A stretch of 64,000 bases of DNA from Rhipidocladum racemiflorum (lineage: Eukaryota; Streptophyta; Magnoliopsida; Poales; Poaceae). Positions 1 through 11,585 of the stretch are shown piece by piece. Below the pieces are notes generated by a model. That model saw nothing but the letters and a program-made list of their open reading frames with translations, did no database searches and had not been told where the DNA came from. The position numbers were made by a program, and so were the translations under genes. The stretch is taken from positions 32,496,467 to 32,560,466 of the forward strand of contig CM070592.1 of NCBI GenBank assembly GCA_036346355.1, in the 5' to 3' direction. How positions within the stretch are numbered: the first letter of the stretch is position 1; each line of letters begins with the position of its first letter.

Positions 1-442
1 TCCTGCGTCAAAGTAAAGTTCATCGAGGTACCTGCATCTTCACCTAAAATCAACAATGATAGCAAGGGTGAGTACATTGTGTACTCAGCAAGACTTGGGT
101 TGTGTGTTTGGAATGCAGGATGATCCTAAAGCTTCTACGGTTAATGTTTGCTTGGAGCCAAATTTGAATTATAAATACTGAATAGTAGGGTGAAAGCGAA
201 AATTTTAAAAGTAAATAAATGAGTAAAGTAACAAGTATGTACGTAAAAGTAAAAAAGAAAAGATAGATAACTCACAGCCTTCGCGAGTGATAAATTGTAA
301 CAAAATACCCACAGCCCTTTGTGAGTGATAAAATATCCAATCCCATCATATGAAATATTATCTAAAGATTCAATTTTTATCCGCATAGGGCACAACAGCT
401 GAATTCAACCTTACCAACGAAATGTCAAGTATTGAATCATCT
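1..442 (-). mobile_element. LTR remnant H (antisense, truncated)
   Basis: No gene is seen. Positions 62-92 hold, in antisense, the hairpin module found in every LTR of this window: GCAAGG, then GTGAGTAC / GTACTCAGCAAG. Read on the minus strand it is followed by a pyrimidine-rich ATTTTAG acceptor-like site at 44-49. Both ends are missing: the left runs off the window and the right is cut by LTR G at 443. It is the outermost layer of the nest that can be seen. Confidence 0.6.
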
Positions 443-1673
443 TGTGACATTACGGTATGAGTTTTGTTGAGTTTTTGGGCCGTTTAGGGTGTTTGGGCTT
501 TTCCGGGAGAGTTTGGGCCTTAGGGAATTAGGTTTTGGGCTTTTCGGGAGAGCGTTGGCCTTCGATGGGGGGTTTTGGGCCTTGTGGGAGAAATATTTTC
601 TACATAACCTAGCCCATCTCCCCTCCACCCTAACCCTAACCCTTGCCTGCCCTACTCCTTGTGTCCCATGCCCCCCTAGCCGCCCCTCTCCCTTGCGCCC
701 ACTCCCCCATGCGCCTCCCTTCCCCTCCCAACCCTAGCCGCCACCACCCCTCCCCCTTGGGTGCCCCCTTCTCCCTTGGTGTAGCCCTCTCCTTTCCCTT
801 CCCCAGTGGTCATCGTGGCTGCACTTGGAGGTTCATTCGTCCAGAGAACTTTGGCGAATCGCTGCGGATCCAAAGGAAGGAGAGGCCGCGAGGAGGAAGG
901 ATTTCGCTGTTCGTTTGATTCTCCAAGAAGAGGTAATGATTGGTGGTTATTTTGTGGTGGTCTAGGTGATGTTAGATGGGAGAATCTATGCCTAGAACCC
1001 TCAATTAGGTGCTGCTATTAGATGGATTAAGATGATTGTTAGATCTGTCTCGCATGATGCTCTCGGTCAGTTTAGACAGCCGACTTCAGGCGCTGATTTG
1101 AGGACTTTAGATTCGTTTCCTAGGGGACCGGTTGTTGCAAAAGTTGTAGCTAATCGAATTACATTTTATTGGGCACTAAAATCACTAAATTCTGTTTAGC
1201 CGTTTAAACGTTATGGCCATTTTACCGAACGCTGTCCAATTTATGAAGTGAATGGTACAGTCTGTGTTCAACAGTAGAATAGAGGATCTTAAAAGCTGAA
1301 TGTATTTTCGTGAATACTTAGAAAAAGATGGGAAATTTCCTGAGGTTCGAGAAAATGTACTCGTTTACTTGATTTGGAGTAGTTAAACTCAAGTTATGCT
1401 TGTTGGAAGTCTGCTATCCCGTTGGACAGATTTCTGGTTTTCAGGTTTTCGGAGTGACGTGTAGAATCGTTGTAGTACTAAGTTTTGTAGTTGTTTGGTT
1501 AGCATGTTTTAGAGTGTATTATATCCATGTGCAGTTGGTGTGACCCCGGGAGTGGCAACATTGGCTCGCCACACCGTCGCGAGAGGTTGAAGGCAAGTGT
1601 ATTGTAGTGGTTGTGGCTTAGGGGCCATTATGTTACGCAATGATATAGTAATCCATGTGTTATGTTAATGTTG
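443..1673 (+). mobile_element. LTR G, left part (C/D/E-type LTR)
   Basis: It starts TGTGACATTACGG, the start type of the C/D/E group. It shares their order: GGGCC-rich stretch (460-590), C-rich stretch (600-800), donor-like AAGAG|GTAATG near 932, and the conserved GAAG|GCAAGT at 1589-1598. Solo LTR F interrupts it at 1673, with TSD TGTTG at 1669-1673 and 57310-57314. It resumes at 57310. No coding potential is credible; reading frames in the C-rich stretch come from base composition. Confidence 0.75.
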
Positions 1674-2109
1674 TGTAACATCCCAAAAAATTTCTTTTAA
1701 TATATTTAGTGTGTTTTTGGGATTATTTGGAATTTTTGGACTTTATTTGAAATCCTCGAGGTTAATTTGAATTCAAGCTTATTGAACTATTCGCATTAAA
1801 TAAAGATCATGCATTTTTGCATGAGCACAAAATATAAAGTTTTGTTTAAAATAAAGATAATTGGATGACGAGAGTGTTCTCTTCAAATATTTTCGAAAAA
1901 CATGTTATATAACTTAAGTCGTTGATTTTATAAAAATCTGTACAGGTGTCTGATTCACTAAAAAAAATTTTGCAAAAAATCTGCACGTCAAAAAAATCAC
2001 GACACCAACTTTGTTAAGTTCCAAATAGTTCCTAGTATTTTAGAGGAATTTTTTAGATTTTTTAGAACCTTTTTGCTATTTTATCCTAAACATGTTTTGA
2101 GAACATGCA

Positions 2110-2110
<1 letters not shown>

Positions 2111-2156
<46 letters not shown>
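2111..2156. repeat. (TA)n microsatellite at CACTA insertion site
   Basis: An uninterrupted AT dinucleotide run directly left of the CACTA terminus. The right flank of the CACTA (28010-28060) is also TA-rich, so the transposon landed in a TA-rich stretch of LTR F. Confidence 0.9.
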
Positions 2157-2159
<3 letters not shown>

Positions 2160-2680
2160 TACAGGAAACGACATCAGTGTCGTCGGCCAACAAATCTATG
2201 TCGGCGGTTTTATAACCGACGATAGGTATACGCCCTGTGTCGACGGCAATGTACTAGCCCGACGATATAAATACTCCCTGGCACATTGACTTTTGAATTT
2301 CGTTTGCCACGAAAAGTATCTAGGTCGGCGGCTAACATTATACCGACGACACAGTTCCTCGCCCTAACGGCAACCTAACGCCCTGGCATGATGACTACTT
2401 GGCGTTGGTAGGATTTTGAATTTCGTTTCCCTCGAAAAGTACCTATGTCGGCGGCTTCCATAGTGCCGACGACATAGTTCCTCCCCCTAACGGCAACCGA
2501 ACGCCCAGGCTGAAGGACTTAAATGCGGTCCCACATGGCAGTGGGCAGAACCACCTGTGTCGGCAGCAAATTATGGGCCGCCGACATAAAAGCTGTCCCA
2601 GATGACATTGAATTTCTAAGCGGTCCCACATGATAGCACCACCTTTATCGGCGGCAAATACTATGCCGACGACATTATTA
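2157..2680. repeat. CACTA left subterminal repeat array
   Basis: The decamer family TGTCGTCGGC / GCCGACGACA and variants (GTCGGCGG, CCGACGAT) recurs every 30-70 bp in both orientations. A longer segment of about 125 bp is also repeated, from the GAATTTCGTTT at 2297 and again at 2418. No gene is present. Confidence 0.85.
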
Positions 2681-3170
2681 ATTCCAAATGGGATGAGAAA
2701 ATATTTTTGTTGTCTTTAAAATTTAGAAAAAAATCAAATATAGCTTTTAGAATGGTTGTTACGTACTCAACATACATTCGTATGAAATGTGGTATATTTA
2801 TTTTTAATTAATTGGTATGTGATGGCGGTGTGTTTGTTAAATATACTCTCCTAGCTAAAGTTAATTTCAATTAATGCACTTTCTAGTGACGATGCAACCT
2901 TGGGCGATCGAAAAACGAGGAATGACCTGCTGCATGTTGTGAAACCCGAAAATGACAACTCAAATGTCTTATTCGGCCCGTCTAAGGCGACAAAATAATC
3001 GGCGAATATTACGGGGACTGAGGATGGCCACCGACCCAAAGAAAGACTGTGAAGGTCGACCTTTTTCGAGTCAAGTGAGGGAAAGTGTATGGACGAGCTA
3101 GGATGGTATTTGCCATGTTGTGGAGGTGCATGCAGGATGGTTCGATTGATACCGTGAAAGCGTAGTGGAC
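2681..3170 (+). other. CACTA unique segment, no recognisable gene
   Basis: This stretch lacks the subterminal decamers. A short open stretch (about 2890-2993, plus strand) follows an acceptor-like TTTCTAG. It ends at an in-frame TAA and has no recognisable domain. It could be a relic of a CACTA gene; I cannot support a function. Confidence 0.35.
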
Positions 3171-3735
3171 TTCTCTTGATACGTTGAAGCCTCTGTGTCG
3201 GCGGCTATATCAATACCGACGATAAACATAATACAGTGTCGGCGCTTGTCACCGAACCGTCGATAACAATTGACACAAATGACTCAGTGTCGTCGGCACC
3301 AATTAGGCGGACGACACATATGACGTGTCTCTCTGCCGGTGGGACCACCACTGCTATGAAAGTTTGTACTAGTCAGTATCGTCGGCTCCACCCAGGCGAA
3401 TGATACAAACCATGTGTCTCTGTTGGTGGGGCCGCCTGCTACGAAATAGATCAATGGCGTCGTACTATTATGGCCGACGACACAAACCTTGTGTCTCTGC
3501 CGGTGGGGCCGCCTGCTACGAAATAGATCAATGGCATCGATACTATTATGGCCGACGACACAAACATTGTATCTCTGCCGGTGGGACCACCTACTGCTAC
3601 AAAAGTTTGGTCAGCTTAGTATCGTCGGCTTTCACTGGGCCGACGACACAGATGTTCCATTTAATAAAACGCCCAGCCCGTGCCCTAAGTCCCAGAGGAC
3701 TTGCCCTAAGTCCCAGAGGACTTAGCACTGCCACG
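3171..3735. repeat. CACTA subterminal array with ~71-bp tandem units
   Basis: Decamers of the TGTCGTCGGC family are joined here by about 71-bp direct repeats starting near 3414, 3486 and 3559. Each contains GTGTCTCTGCCGGTGGG or a close variant and ends in GGCCGACGACACAAAC. A shorter direct repeat (AAGTCCCAGAGGACTT) is doubled at about 3687-3723. Apparent reading frames here come from the repeats. Confidence 0.8.
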
Positions 3736-4199
3736 CCACCTCCCACGTAGACGTTAACGCCGGGGGTAATGCATTTTGTTCCAGTTTTCGCTAACTATTC
3801 ATACAAGTACACAAATGCACAAAAGTTTTGAAAATTGTGGTTTCCTGTCGGGACCCCGAATTTGCAAATCCGGACCCTCTGTGTATTCAGCACTAGTCCA
3901 GGAACACGCTAGTGCACACAGTCTTTAACATCGGTAAATATCACAATCATACCAATCGATACCATAAAAGTACTTTATTAAAGTAGTAAAACTGGTTACT
4001 CGACCTTATGGCCAAGTTACAAATATATGCCTCGCAAGGCGAGACTTATTCAGAGAGAAATAATAACAATAGCAGCGGAAAATCAAATAACTTCGTGGCG
4101 CCATCCAGTATACCACAGGCAACTGACTGGGCTCGCGTCCCTAGGTAGACGGGTCCTCTTGGAGTTCCTCCTCCACAGCTGGCGTAGTCTCCTCTTCAA

Positions 4200-5385
4200 C
4201 TGGTGTTGTGTTGAGGCAAGGGTGAGTACTTGGTACTCAGCAAGTCATGCACAGAATGCAAGCTAATATACTATATGCATGGCTTGGTACAAGGAATAGC
4301 TCAAGGTATATTTGCAGTAAACAGCATTTGACAAGTAATATAAGTAGATTCGAAAGCAATAGAAATAAGTAAAACATAAATAACTTTCTAAGCAGTTTAA
4401 TAAACATTTTTCCCCATCCTAAACCATATTTCCATCATCTTCATTGTTAAACCAACCCAACTTTCAAAACCAAGTTATTTTCAGAAAGTCTACCCCTTGA
4501 CTTGTAATTCCGAGCATTGTCCAAAGACTGTGGACTCGGCTATTTAAATAGATTCTCAACTCTGCAGAGGTTATGCACTTTACCCACAAGATACAGTCAA
4601 ACACCACAAAGGCGAGTTCAGTAACAAAGCCTTTCTAAGCCTCAAACAACACAGGTGGTCCTCTCCGGTCAGGTTTCTACACCATCCCTTCCCTTAGCCA
4701 AGGCGAAGTATGGGACCAACACACCGTTAGATGGGTATCGGCCACGACCACGATACGCTCCCCGCACAATCACACAAGCGGTGTAATCGACACCCTGAGG
4801 CTCCACAAGTGAGTCCTTAGCGACTTAGTCAACTAGGGCCGTCCCATTCCACCCATGTGGTTGCAAGTATGACCAGTTCAAAGGCTTGCAAGGTTAAGTC
4901 CTTAGAATGACCAGGGCAAGACTACCCAAAAAACCAAATCAACATCCCGATTGCCACCTGGCCCACCTGATTACTCTTGCCACATGCCCTGGCCGAAATC
5001 GTTTATCAAATCCCGCTGATTACCATGCACCACGTGCCATCAACATCACATGATACTTTTCCAAAACAGGTTCAATATATCATTAAGTCAATATTAACAT
5101 TTGATTATCCAAAACCATGTCATGAGCACGAAAGTGTGTCTAAGCAAAGATACTACAACGGTCTAAAACCCGGTTGGCAAATTAATAATGTCCAACTAGT
5201 AATCCACAACTAGGGTGACAAAGGGTCATGGCACATACTTAAGTAATCAAGGTGTCATACAAAGAAATTGGTATTTATCTAACCCCCATGTTTAAACAAA
5301 GTATCTTTCTAATTGAACTAGCATGCAATAGTTTGAATCAAAATAGATTTCGAAATGGGATCAATATGGTCAAAGCACAACTTGC
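4200..5385 (-). other. Intron-like module in element A 3' LTR (GC-AG)
   Basis: Minus-strand donor-like GAAG|GCAAGT (5380-5389) and acceptor-like CACCAG|TTGAAG (4200-4205) enclose 1186 nt. The hairpin CTTGCTGAGTAC CAA GTACTCACC (4217-4244) lies about 17 nt before the acceptor. The flanking exons join in one open, acidic frame: upstream ...VEVPEGFEGEVLTQD..., downstream VEEETTPAVEEELQEDPST then stop. The same arrangement is at 13103-14290 in the 5' LTR. Splicing is inferred from these signals only. Confidence 0.45.
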
Positions 5386-6581
5386 CTTCAAAAAGTACTT
5401 GCTCTTGGTCTTGAGTTGGATCCTGAGTCAACACTTCTCCTTCGAATCCTTCCGGCACTTCAACGTCTACTCGTAAAGCGTGCAAATAGCAAATACACAA
5501 ATAAACACTAGGCAAAAACATTCCAAAACTCCAAATAAAATCCATAAACAGAAAGAACATAATTTTGTGGATTTTTAGAAACTGGAATCGTCAAATTTGG
5601 AGTTAAAACGCAAAAGTTATGATTATTTAAAGTTTAAATAATCATTTAAATAATTTTACAGAGAAAAACTTTAGTCCAAAAATTAAATAAAATTCATATT
5701 TGGGTAGATCTCAATTTTATACAAATTTAGAAATTTGAATCACTCAAATCGGAGTTGAAACGCAAAAGTTATAAGCGTTTGAAGTTTGAAACTAAATTTG
5801 AATCAATATTTCGAATTAATAAATCATTTTCTTTTTCGGAAATTAATTATTGCGTCAGCATGGACACGTGTCAGCTCTGGATTGGTCGGCTGACGCCAGC
5901 GGTCCACGGACTCGGTTCGGGTCCACGGTGGATCTGGTCCACCGGACCGGTGCGGCTGACACGCGGGTCCCACCCGTCAGTGGGTCGCGTGCGGTGACTT
6001 GGCTACGTGGCACGATCCGAGCCGTTCGATTCAGATCGAACGGTTGAGGTTGGATCCAATCCACGCATAGCGTGGATTTATTTGCGATGGCGTGGGCGAG
6101 CGAGGGCCGTTGGATTTTGATCCAACGGTTGAGATCTATCCCGGGTTCTACAGGGTTGGGGCGCACGTGGCTAACCTGGACCGTTGGATCTTGATCTCAC
6201 GGTCCAGATCCAATCTGGTTTTCTACCGTTTCAAGGAAACGTGGACTCACCGTGATCGTCGGATGAAGATCGAGGCGGGCGATCTTCAGCGGGGTTCTTG
6301 GCGGCGCTGGTTGTCGAGTGCGGCCGGACTTGAAGCGGCGACACACGGGGCCAGCGCCCGCAGGCGAATCCGGCGAAGTGAAGGCCACTCCCAGACACGC
6401 CTGCGTCCTTGCGGTCCGGATCGGCCACAAACACGACGGAGAAGCGGTGGGCGGCGGAGCGATGCCAAAACCCTAAATAACCCTAATCAACTCCGGCGAG
6501 GAATCGCGAGCACGGAGGAGCTCTTCGAGTGGCGGCTAGAGCAAAAGGTGCGACGGTGACGGCGATCTCGCACGCACCCAC

Positions 6582-6596
6582 GCCTTAAATACCGGC
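6582..6596 (-). promoter_or_regulatory. Possible TATA-like element in A LTR
   Basis: The minus strand reads GGTATTTAAGGCG between G/C-rich sequence; the equivalent site in the other LTR is at about 15498-15510. Its place in the 5' half of the LTR, upstream of the palindrome block, would suit a U3 promoter. This is inference from motif and position. Confidence 0.3.
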
Positions 6597-7195
6597 ACAG
6601 ACGTCGAGATTCGCTCGGTTTCCGCGGCGGAGCCGGTACGGCGGCGGAGTCCGTTCCGAACACGGCGAGGCGACGCGGCTCAATCCTAGCCATCCACGCG
6701 GCATGACGGACGGCCACGATCGCACGGGCACGTACGGGTTCGACTCGGTCTCGGCTCGGGGTGACGTGGCGCAATCACAACCGTTGGATCTTGATCCAAC
6801 GGTCGGCGTAACTAGGGTTGAAGCGGCGGGTTCGACTTCGACCACGTGGCTCGGGTCGGACTCGAGTCCGACTTCAGAGGAGCGAATCGACCGGTCGGTC
6901 CTTTTCAAATAATTAATAACTAAAATAATTCCCGATAATTCATTTAATTCATTAAAAATAGCAAATGACTCGAGAAAAATTCGAGAAAAATTCGAAAATA
7001 TTTTGGAACATTTTGGACTCAAATAAAATATTTCCAACAAAATTTTATTTGCAAAATTAAATTCTTTAATTATTTCAAAATGGAATAAATTCAAATAAAT
7101 TCCAATTAAATCCAAATAAATTCTAAAATTCCAAAATTTACCAAAGTGCCAAATCACACATGAATTTAAGAAAAGCAAAATTTTGGGGTGTTACA

Positions 7196-7229
7196 AACCT
7201 CCCCTTAATAGAATCTCGTCCCGAGATTC
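7196..7229 (-). promoter_or_regulatory. Polypurine tract and adjoining hairpin, element A
   Basis: The minus strand reads TTAAGGGGAGGTT directly before the 3' LTR start at 7195, as needed to prime plus-strand DNA. It is preceded by a perfect 8-bp-arm hairpin GAATCTCG/CGAGATTC (7211-7229). Elements B, C and D have an equivalent hairpin at the same place. Confidence 0.85.
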
Positions 7230-8390
7230 AGTGGCTCACTGAGAATAGGTTTGGAAACTCTTTCTTCAAATCCTCTTCGCTCCCAAGTCGCTTCGCTTTC
7301 TTCATGGTTGCTCCTTTGAACTCTCTGAAACGGGTTGACTTGTTTCTAGTTTCTCGATCCATTGTGTCCGTAATCCTCACGGGATGCTCCTTATAAGTCA
7401 AGTCCTCTTGCAACTCAATTAACTCTAGCGGTGCCTGTTCTCGGGAACTCGGAGACACTTCTTTAACTGGGACACATGAAATACATCATGTACTCCTGCT
7501 AACGACTGTGGCAACTCCAGCTGGTAAGCAACTTCGCCTTTGCGACTCAAAATCTTAAATGGTCCAACATAACGGGGTGCGAGTTTCCCTTTAGCATGGA
7601 ACCTCTTAACTCCCCTGAGAGGCGTAACTCTGAGATAAACAAAGTCTTCTGGTTCAAAACCCAAATCTCGGCGACGATTGTCAGCGTAACTCTTCTGTCG
7701 AGATTGGGCGATCTTGATCTTTCCTCGATCATAGCGACCTGCTCTTGACCTCTGAAGAATATCAGGCCCAAAGACACGGCGCTCGCCGGTCTCATTCCAA
7801 TTCAATGGCGTCCGACATGGTCGTCCATCTGAGGCCTCAAAAGGTGACATCTGCAGACTACTTTGATAACTATTGTTGTAATCGAACTCGGCATACGGCA
7901 AACTCTTATCCCAAGAGGTAGCATAAGCCAATGCACAAGCTCTCAACATATCCTCCAGACTGGTTGACTCTTTCGGTCTGTCCATCCGCCTGCAGGGATG
8001 ATAAGTCATCTTGAAATTCAAACGGGTTCCCATGGCTTCATGCAACTTATTCCAGAACCTTGAGGTAAATTGGGTACCTCTGTCCGATACAATCCTCTTT
8101 GGCACTCCGTGCGAACAGACAATTCTGGTCATGTACAATTCCGCTAATTTATCTCCCGAGTAGGTAGTCTTCACGGGGATAAAATGGGCTACTTTAGTCA
8201 AACGATCCACTATAACCCATATGGAGTCATAACCTCCTTGAGTCTTCGGTAAACCGGTAATGAAATCCATTCCTATTTCCTCCCACTTCCACTCAGGTAT
8301 TTTCAGTGCTGAAGCGATCCTGGTCTCTCGATGCATTGCCTTGACTCTTCCGGCATATGTCGCACAAGGCAACATGCTCGGCAACTTCAC
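7228..8390 (-). pseudogene. Integrase catalytic core plus C-terminal chromodomain (degenerate)
   Basis: Translation gives the rve core: first Asp in GMDFITGLP, second Asp in SDRGTQFTS, and the downstream conserved AEFDYNNSYQSS. The GPF..K..Y.L.LP and FHVSQLKKC region typical of gypsy integrase C-termini follows. The segment that should carry the catalytic Glu is shifted between two compensating indels near 7985-8005, so it is not in frame. The chromodomain (7228-7458) continues in another frame, with TYKEHPVRI.D..DRETRNKS and FPNLFSVSH recognisable. Two indels near 7285-7325 displace its EATWE-type core. A chromodomain on integrase marks chromoviruses and is known in that family to guide insertion to particular chromatin. 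Confidence 0.88.
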
Positions 8391-8712
8391 GTTTCATACT
8401 CGGCCACCAGAATCTCTCCTTCAAATCCTGATACATCTTGGCGCTTCCAGGGTGAATCGAGTACTTGGAGTCATGGGCTTCTTCCAAAATCAGTTGCTTC
8501 AACTCCTTTTTGTTGGGCACACAAATGCGATCCTTCATCCACAACGTGCCTTGCTCATCCACCTTGAAGTCCTCTGCCTTGCCTTCTTCCTTGATGGACT
8601 TAATCCTACGGATCCTGTCATCATCCTTCTGTCCTTCTCGAATCTGATCCTCCAGGGTAGGTTTTACTTCTAATGCGGCCAAGAATCCGCTAGGTACTAC
8701 CTCAATCTTCAT
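8293..8712 (-). pseudogene. Integrase N-terminal HHCC zinc-binding region (pol fragment)
   Basis: The 139-residue frame contains the integrase zinc-binding pattern: H in EEAHDSKYSIHPG, then FWWPSMKREVAEHVALCDICRK with the two Cys. This domain multimerises integrase and sits between RNase H and the catalytic core, as expected here. The C-terminal dozen residues (after CRKSQGN) leave the family pattern, and the core continues in another frame (7425-8390). A frameshift therefore lies near 8310-8380. Confidence 0.88.
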
Positions 8713-8715
8713 TTT

Positions 8716-9554
8716 CTAAAAATCCTCACATAACTCATCCTGACTTGTGGCTAGCAACATACTCACGGTATGGCTCTTCCGACTCAGAGCATCGGCTACT
8801 ACGTTGGCCTTCCCGGGATGATAATGGATTCCAACATTGTAGTCCTTGATTAACTCTAGCCATCTCCTTTGCCTCATATTCAGATCCGACTGGGTGAATA
8901 TGTACTTAAGGCTCTTATGATCCGTATACACTTCACATCTGTTTCCAATCAGATAGTGGCGCCATATCTTCAAAGCATGCACTACGGCAGCTAACTCTAG
9001 GTCATGTGTCGGACAATTTTCCTCATGCGGCCTCAACTGCCTTGATGCATAAGCGACGACCTTTCCATTCTGCATCAGCACACATCCAAGTCCTTGGCAT
9101 GATGCGTCACAATAAATATCGAAGCCTTGAGCAACATCCGGTAGAACTAACACCGGTGCTGATGTCAATTGCTTCTTCAGCTCCTGAAATCCTTTCTCAC
9201 ATTCTGGCGTCCATGCAAACTTCTTTTCCTTCTTCAGCAATTGCGTAAGAGGTTTCGCAATTGTCGAAAAGCCTTCAATGAAACGGCGGTAGTATCCTGC
9301 CATTCCAAGGAAACTCCGAATGCAGGTCACGAGTCTTGTTTGCTCCCAATGTAACACGACTTCTACTTTGCTTGGGTCCACGGCGACTCCTTCATGATCA
9401 TTACATGTCCAAGAAACTCCACTTTGTCCTTCCAAAAATCACACTTGCTGAACTTGGCGAAAAGTTGCTGTTCCTCGGCTTTTCGAACTCGCCTCAAGTG
9501 TTCGGCATGTTCATCCTCTGTCTTGGAGTAGACTAGGATATCGTCTATGAACAC
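8716..9554 (-). pseudogene. Reverse transcriptase C-terminal half and RNase H (pol fragment)
   Basis: Frame 9363-9554 has FIDDILVYSK, the catalytic Asp pair of gypsy RT, and KCDFWKDKVEFLGHV of the RT thumb. Frame 8716-9435 continues with the connection (GMAGYYRRFIEGFS) and the RNase H domain. The latter shows FDIYCDASCQGLGCVLMQ (catalytic Asp), ASRQLRPHE, HDLELAAVVHALKIWRHYL (Glu), VYTDHKSLKYIF (Asp) and VVADALSRK. The two frames overlap out of register, so a frameshift lies near 9363-9435. Confidence 0.9.
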
Positions 9555-9693
9555 GATTTACAAACTTGTCCAAATGTTCCATGAACACCTTATTCATCAT
9601 ATTCATGAAATAAGTGGCGCATTTGTCACCCAAAAGACATAATCAGAAACTTCGTAATGTCCATATCTTGACGAGAATGCAGTCTTGAATATC

Positions 9694-10430
9694 TTACGAT
9701 CGGATCTTCAATCGATGGTATCCCGATCTCAGATCGATCTTGGAGAAAACTCCAGCTCCTCTCAGCTGATCAAACAAATCATCAATCCCGGGTAGCGGAT
9801 ACTTATTCTTCACGGTGACTTCGTTGAGTGCACGGTAGTCAATGCACATCCTGAAACTCCCGTCCTTCTTCTCGACAAACAAAACTGGTGCTCCCCACGG
9901 CGAAACTCTGGCCTCGATAAATCCTTTCTCCATTAACTCTTCTATTTGTTTCTTCATGTCTACCAACTCCTCGGTGGACATCCGATAGGGTCTCTTTGCT
10001 ATAGGTGCTGTACCAGGTACAAGCTCTATCACAAACTCTATGTCCCTATCTGGCGGCATACCCGGTAAATCCTCGGGGAAAACATCGGGGTACTCATTCA
10101 CTACTTTGGGACATCCTCTATGCTGATTGCCTTGGTAATCGTTAACCATCAACTGCCCATCTCTAATCAAGGTGGCTTGAAATTCCACTTTCTTCCCACA
10201 CGGGCTCTCAATCGAGATAGTCCTTCGTCCACAATCCAATACGGCCTTGTGCTTGGATAACCACCCATTCCCAATATGACGTCTAGGTGCAGGTCTCCAA
10301 AATCATAAGGTTTGCTAGGAACTCTATTCCATCTATTAGTATTCTCACCCCGGAACATCCTACTTTCGTTCGGAGTTCGGAACCAGGGGTTTGAACTAAA
10401 AGCATGCACTTAAGTCTTGAAATCCTCAAA
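9694..10430 (-). pseudogene. Protease C-terminal remnant and RT N-terminal half (pol fragment)
   Basis: Frame 9694-10239 encodes the RT fingers/palm: GTAPIAKRPYRMSTEELVD, EKGFIEARVSPWGAPVLFV, KKDGSFRMCIDYRALNEVT and FSKIDLRSGYHRLKIR, which holds the first catalytic Asp. Upstream in other frames is the protease tail (LDVILGMG..., 10167-10409). No D-S/T-G active site precedes it: gag-like sequence runs almost directly into mid-protease near 10440-10460. That part has probably been deleted. A further break lies between 9554 and 9694. Confidence 0.87.
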
Positions 10431-10534
10431 TCATTTCTAGTTGCAAAGCCACGGTCTGGGGTGCGGTTCCTGGTGCTGGCGTCCTAGCTGGGGTGGTTCC
10501 TAGGTTGAAGCGAACTGGGGTCACTCCTGATGTC

Positions 10535-11585
10535 TTCTTCGGACAACTGTTGGCAAAGTGTCCTGGCTCGTTGCAGTTGTAGCAGCGTCTCACTGTTCCT
10601 TGCTGACTGCCTGGAGTAGCATTTCTAGCGGGGGCTGGGTGCAGTAGTTACGATTGGCGTGTCTTGGTCTTTGGGGATGGTGTCCTTGTTGCATTACGTG
10701 GTTGGAATCAAGAATTGATTTGGTGCAACTCTCAGCGCCGCTATGCGTTCCCTGGCGTGATCCTTGCTGTTGCATCCTGCGCTTCCTGTTCTCATCCAGT
10801 TCCTTGCGCTTGTCCTCAAGAATAAGTGCCTTATTCACCAACTCTTGGAAATCCGGAAAGGTGTGGGTGATCAACCCTACTTGCAATCCTGAGTTAAGTC
10901 CCTTCATAAAACGAGACTGTCTGGCCTTATCTGTCGCTACATCCTCAGGTGCGTAGCGTGCTAGCTGTGTAAACTTGTTCAGATAATCGGCCACTGGCTG
11001 ATTACCTTGCTTCAGTGCTCTGAACTCCTCCTTCTTAAGGTCCATGATTCCTTCAGGCACGTGATACTGTCGGAATGCAGCTGTGAACTCTTCCCAAGTG
11101 ATCTCTTGAGGGTTCTCTTGCGTGGCACAGAAGTTCTCCCACCATTCGGCGGCTGTTCCTTCTAGCTGATGAGAAGCGTAGAGTACCTTCTCATTTCCTA
11201 TGCATTGAGCTATGTGTAGCTTCCTCTCGATTGATCTTAACCAATCATCCGCCTCCAATGGATTGGCATTCCCAGAGAAAGTGGGTGGGTGAGTCCTCAT
11301 GAACTCGGACAGTCTTGTGTTCTGGCGTGGTCCCTGGTTAGCTTGGTTAGCTGTGGCCTGAGCAGTGACGTGCTGCATTTGTTGCATCATAGCATGCATC
11401 AACTGAGTCTGAGCAGCAAGAAATGCTCCAAAATTCTGCATATCAACTGGCGGTGCTGGTGCTCCATTATTGGGGTTTTCTGCTGGGCGAGAACCACTTC
11501 CATTGCTTCCAAAGTTTCCACGGGTGTTCACCATCTGTCGATTTGCTCTAGGTTTTAGAGATGAGAGGGAAACAAGAATAGACAA
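10535..11585 (-). pseudogene. gag (capsid and CCHC zinc knuckle), frameshifted
   Basis: The 331-residue frame likely starts at the second Met (MVNTRGNFG, 11534); the 17 residues before it are probably leader. It shows the Retrotrans_gag pattern: HPPTFSGNANPLEADDWL, EKVLYASHQLEGTAAEWWEN, TWEEFTAAFRQYHVPEG and DLKKEEFRALKQGNQPVADY. The zinc knuckle CYNCNEPGHFANSC is at about 10535-10580 in another frame, so a frameshift separates it from the capsid near 10600-10730. Gag would form the particle that packages element RNA. A long Gln-rich N-terminal segment (QLMHAMMQQMQHV) is present. Confidence 0.9.

Larger units (their letters stand above)
3846..7195 (-). mobile_element. Element A 3' LTR
   Basis: On the minus strand it runs from TGTAACACCCC (7195) to GGTCCCGACA (3846) and is preceded by the PPT. 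Inside are imperfect palindromes of the CCGTTGGAT/ATCCAACGG type (6020-6210 and 6780-6806), an A/T-rich block (6905-7190), a putative small acidic ORF (5386-5466), the intron-like module and a terminal stem-loop (3890-3915). It closely matches the other LTR apart from scattered small indels. Confidence 0.92.

Noticed and set aside
629..650. Telomere-like CCCTAACCCTAACCC
   Set aside because: Only about two units within a C-rich LTR tract; not an interstitial telomere array.
5755..6559. Overlapping frames in A LTR (also 14661-15377)
   Set aside because: They follow the G/C-rich palindrome block in both LTRs and are open in several frames; composition effect.
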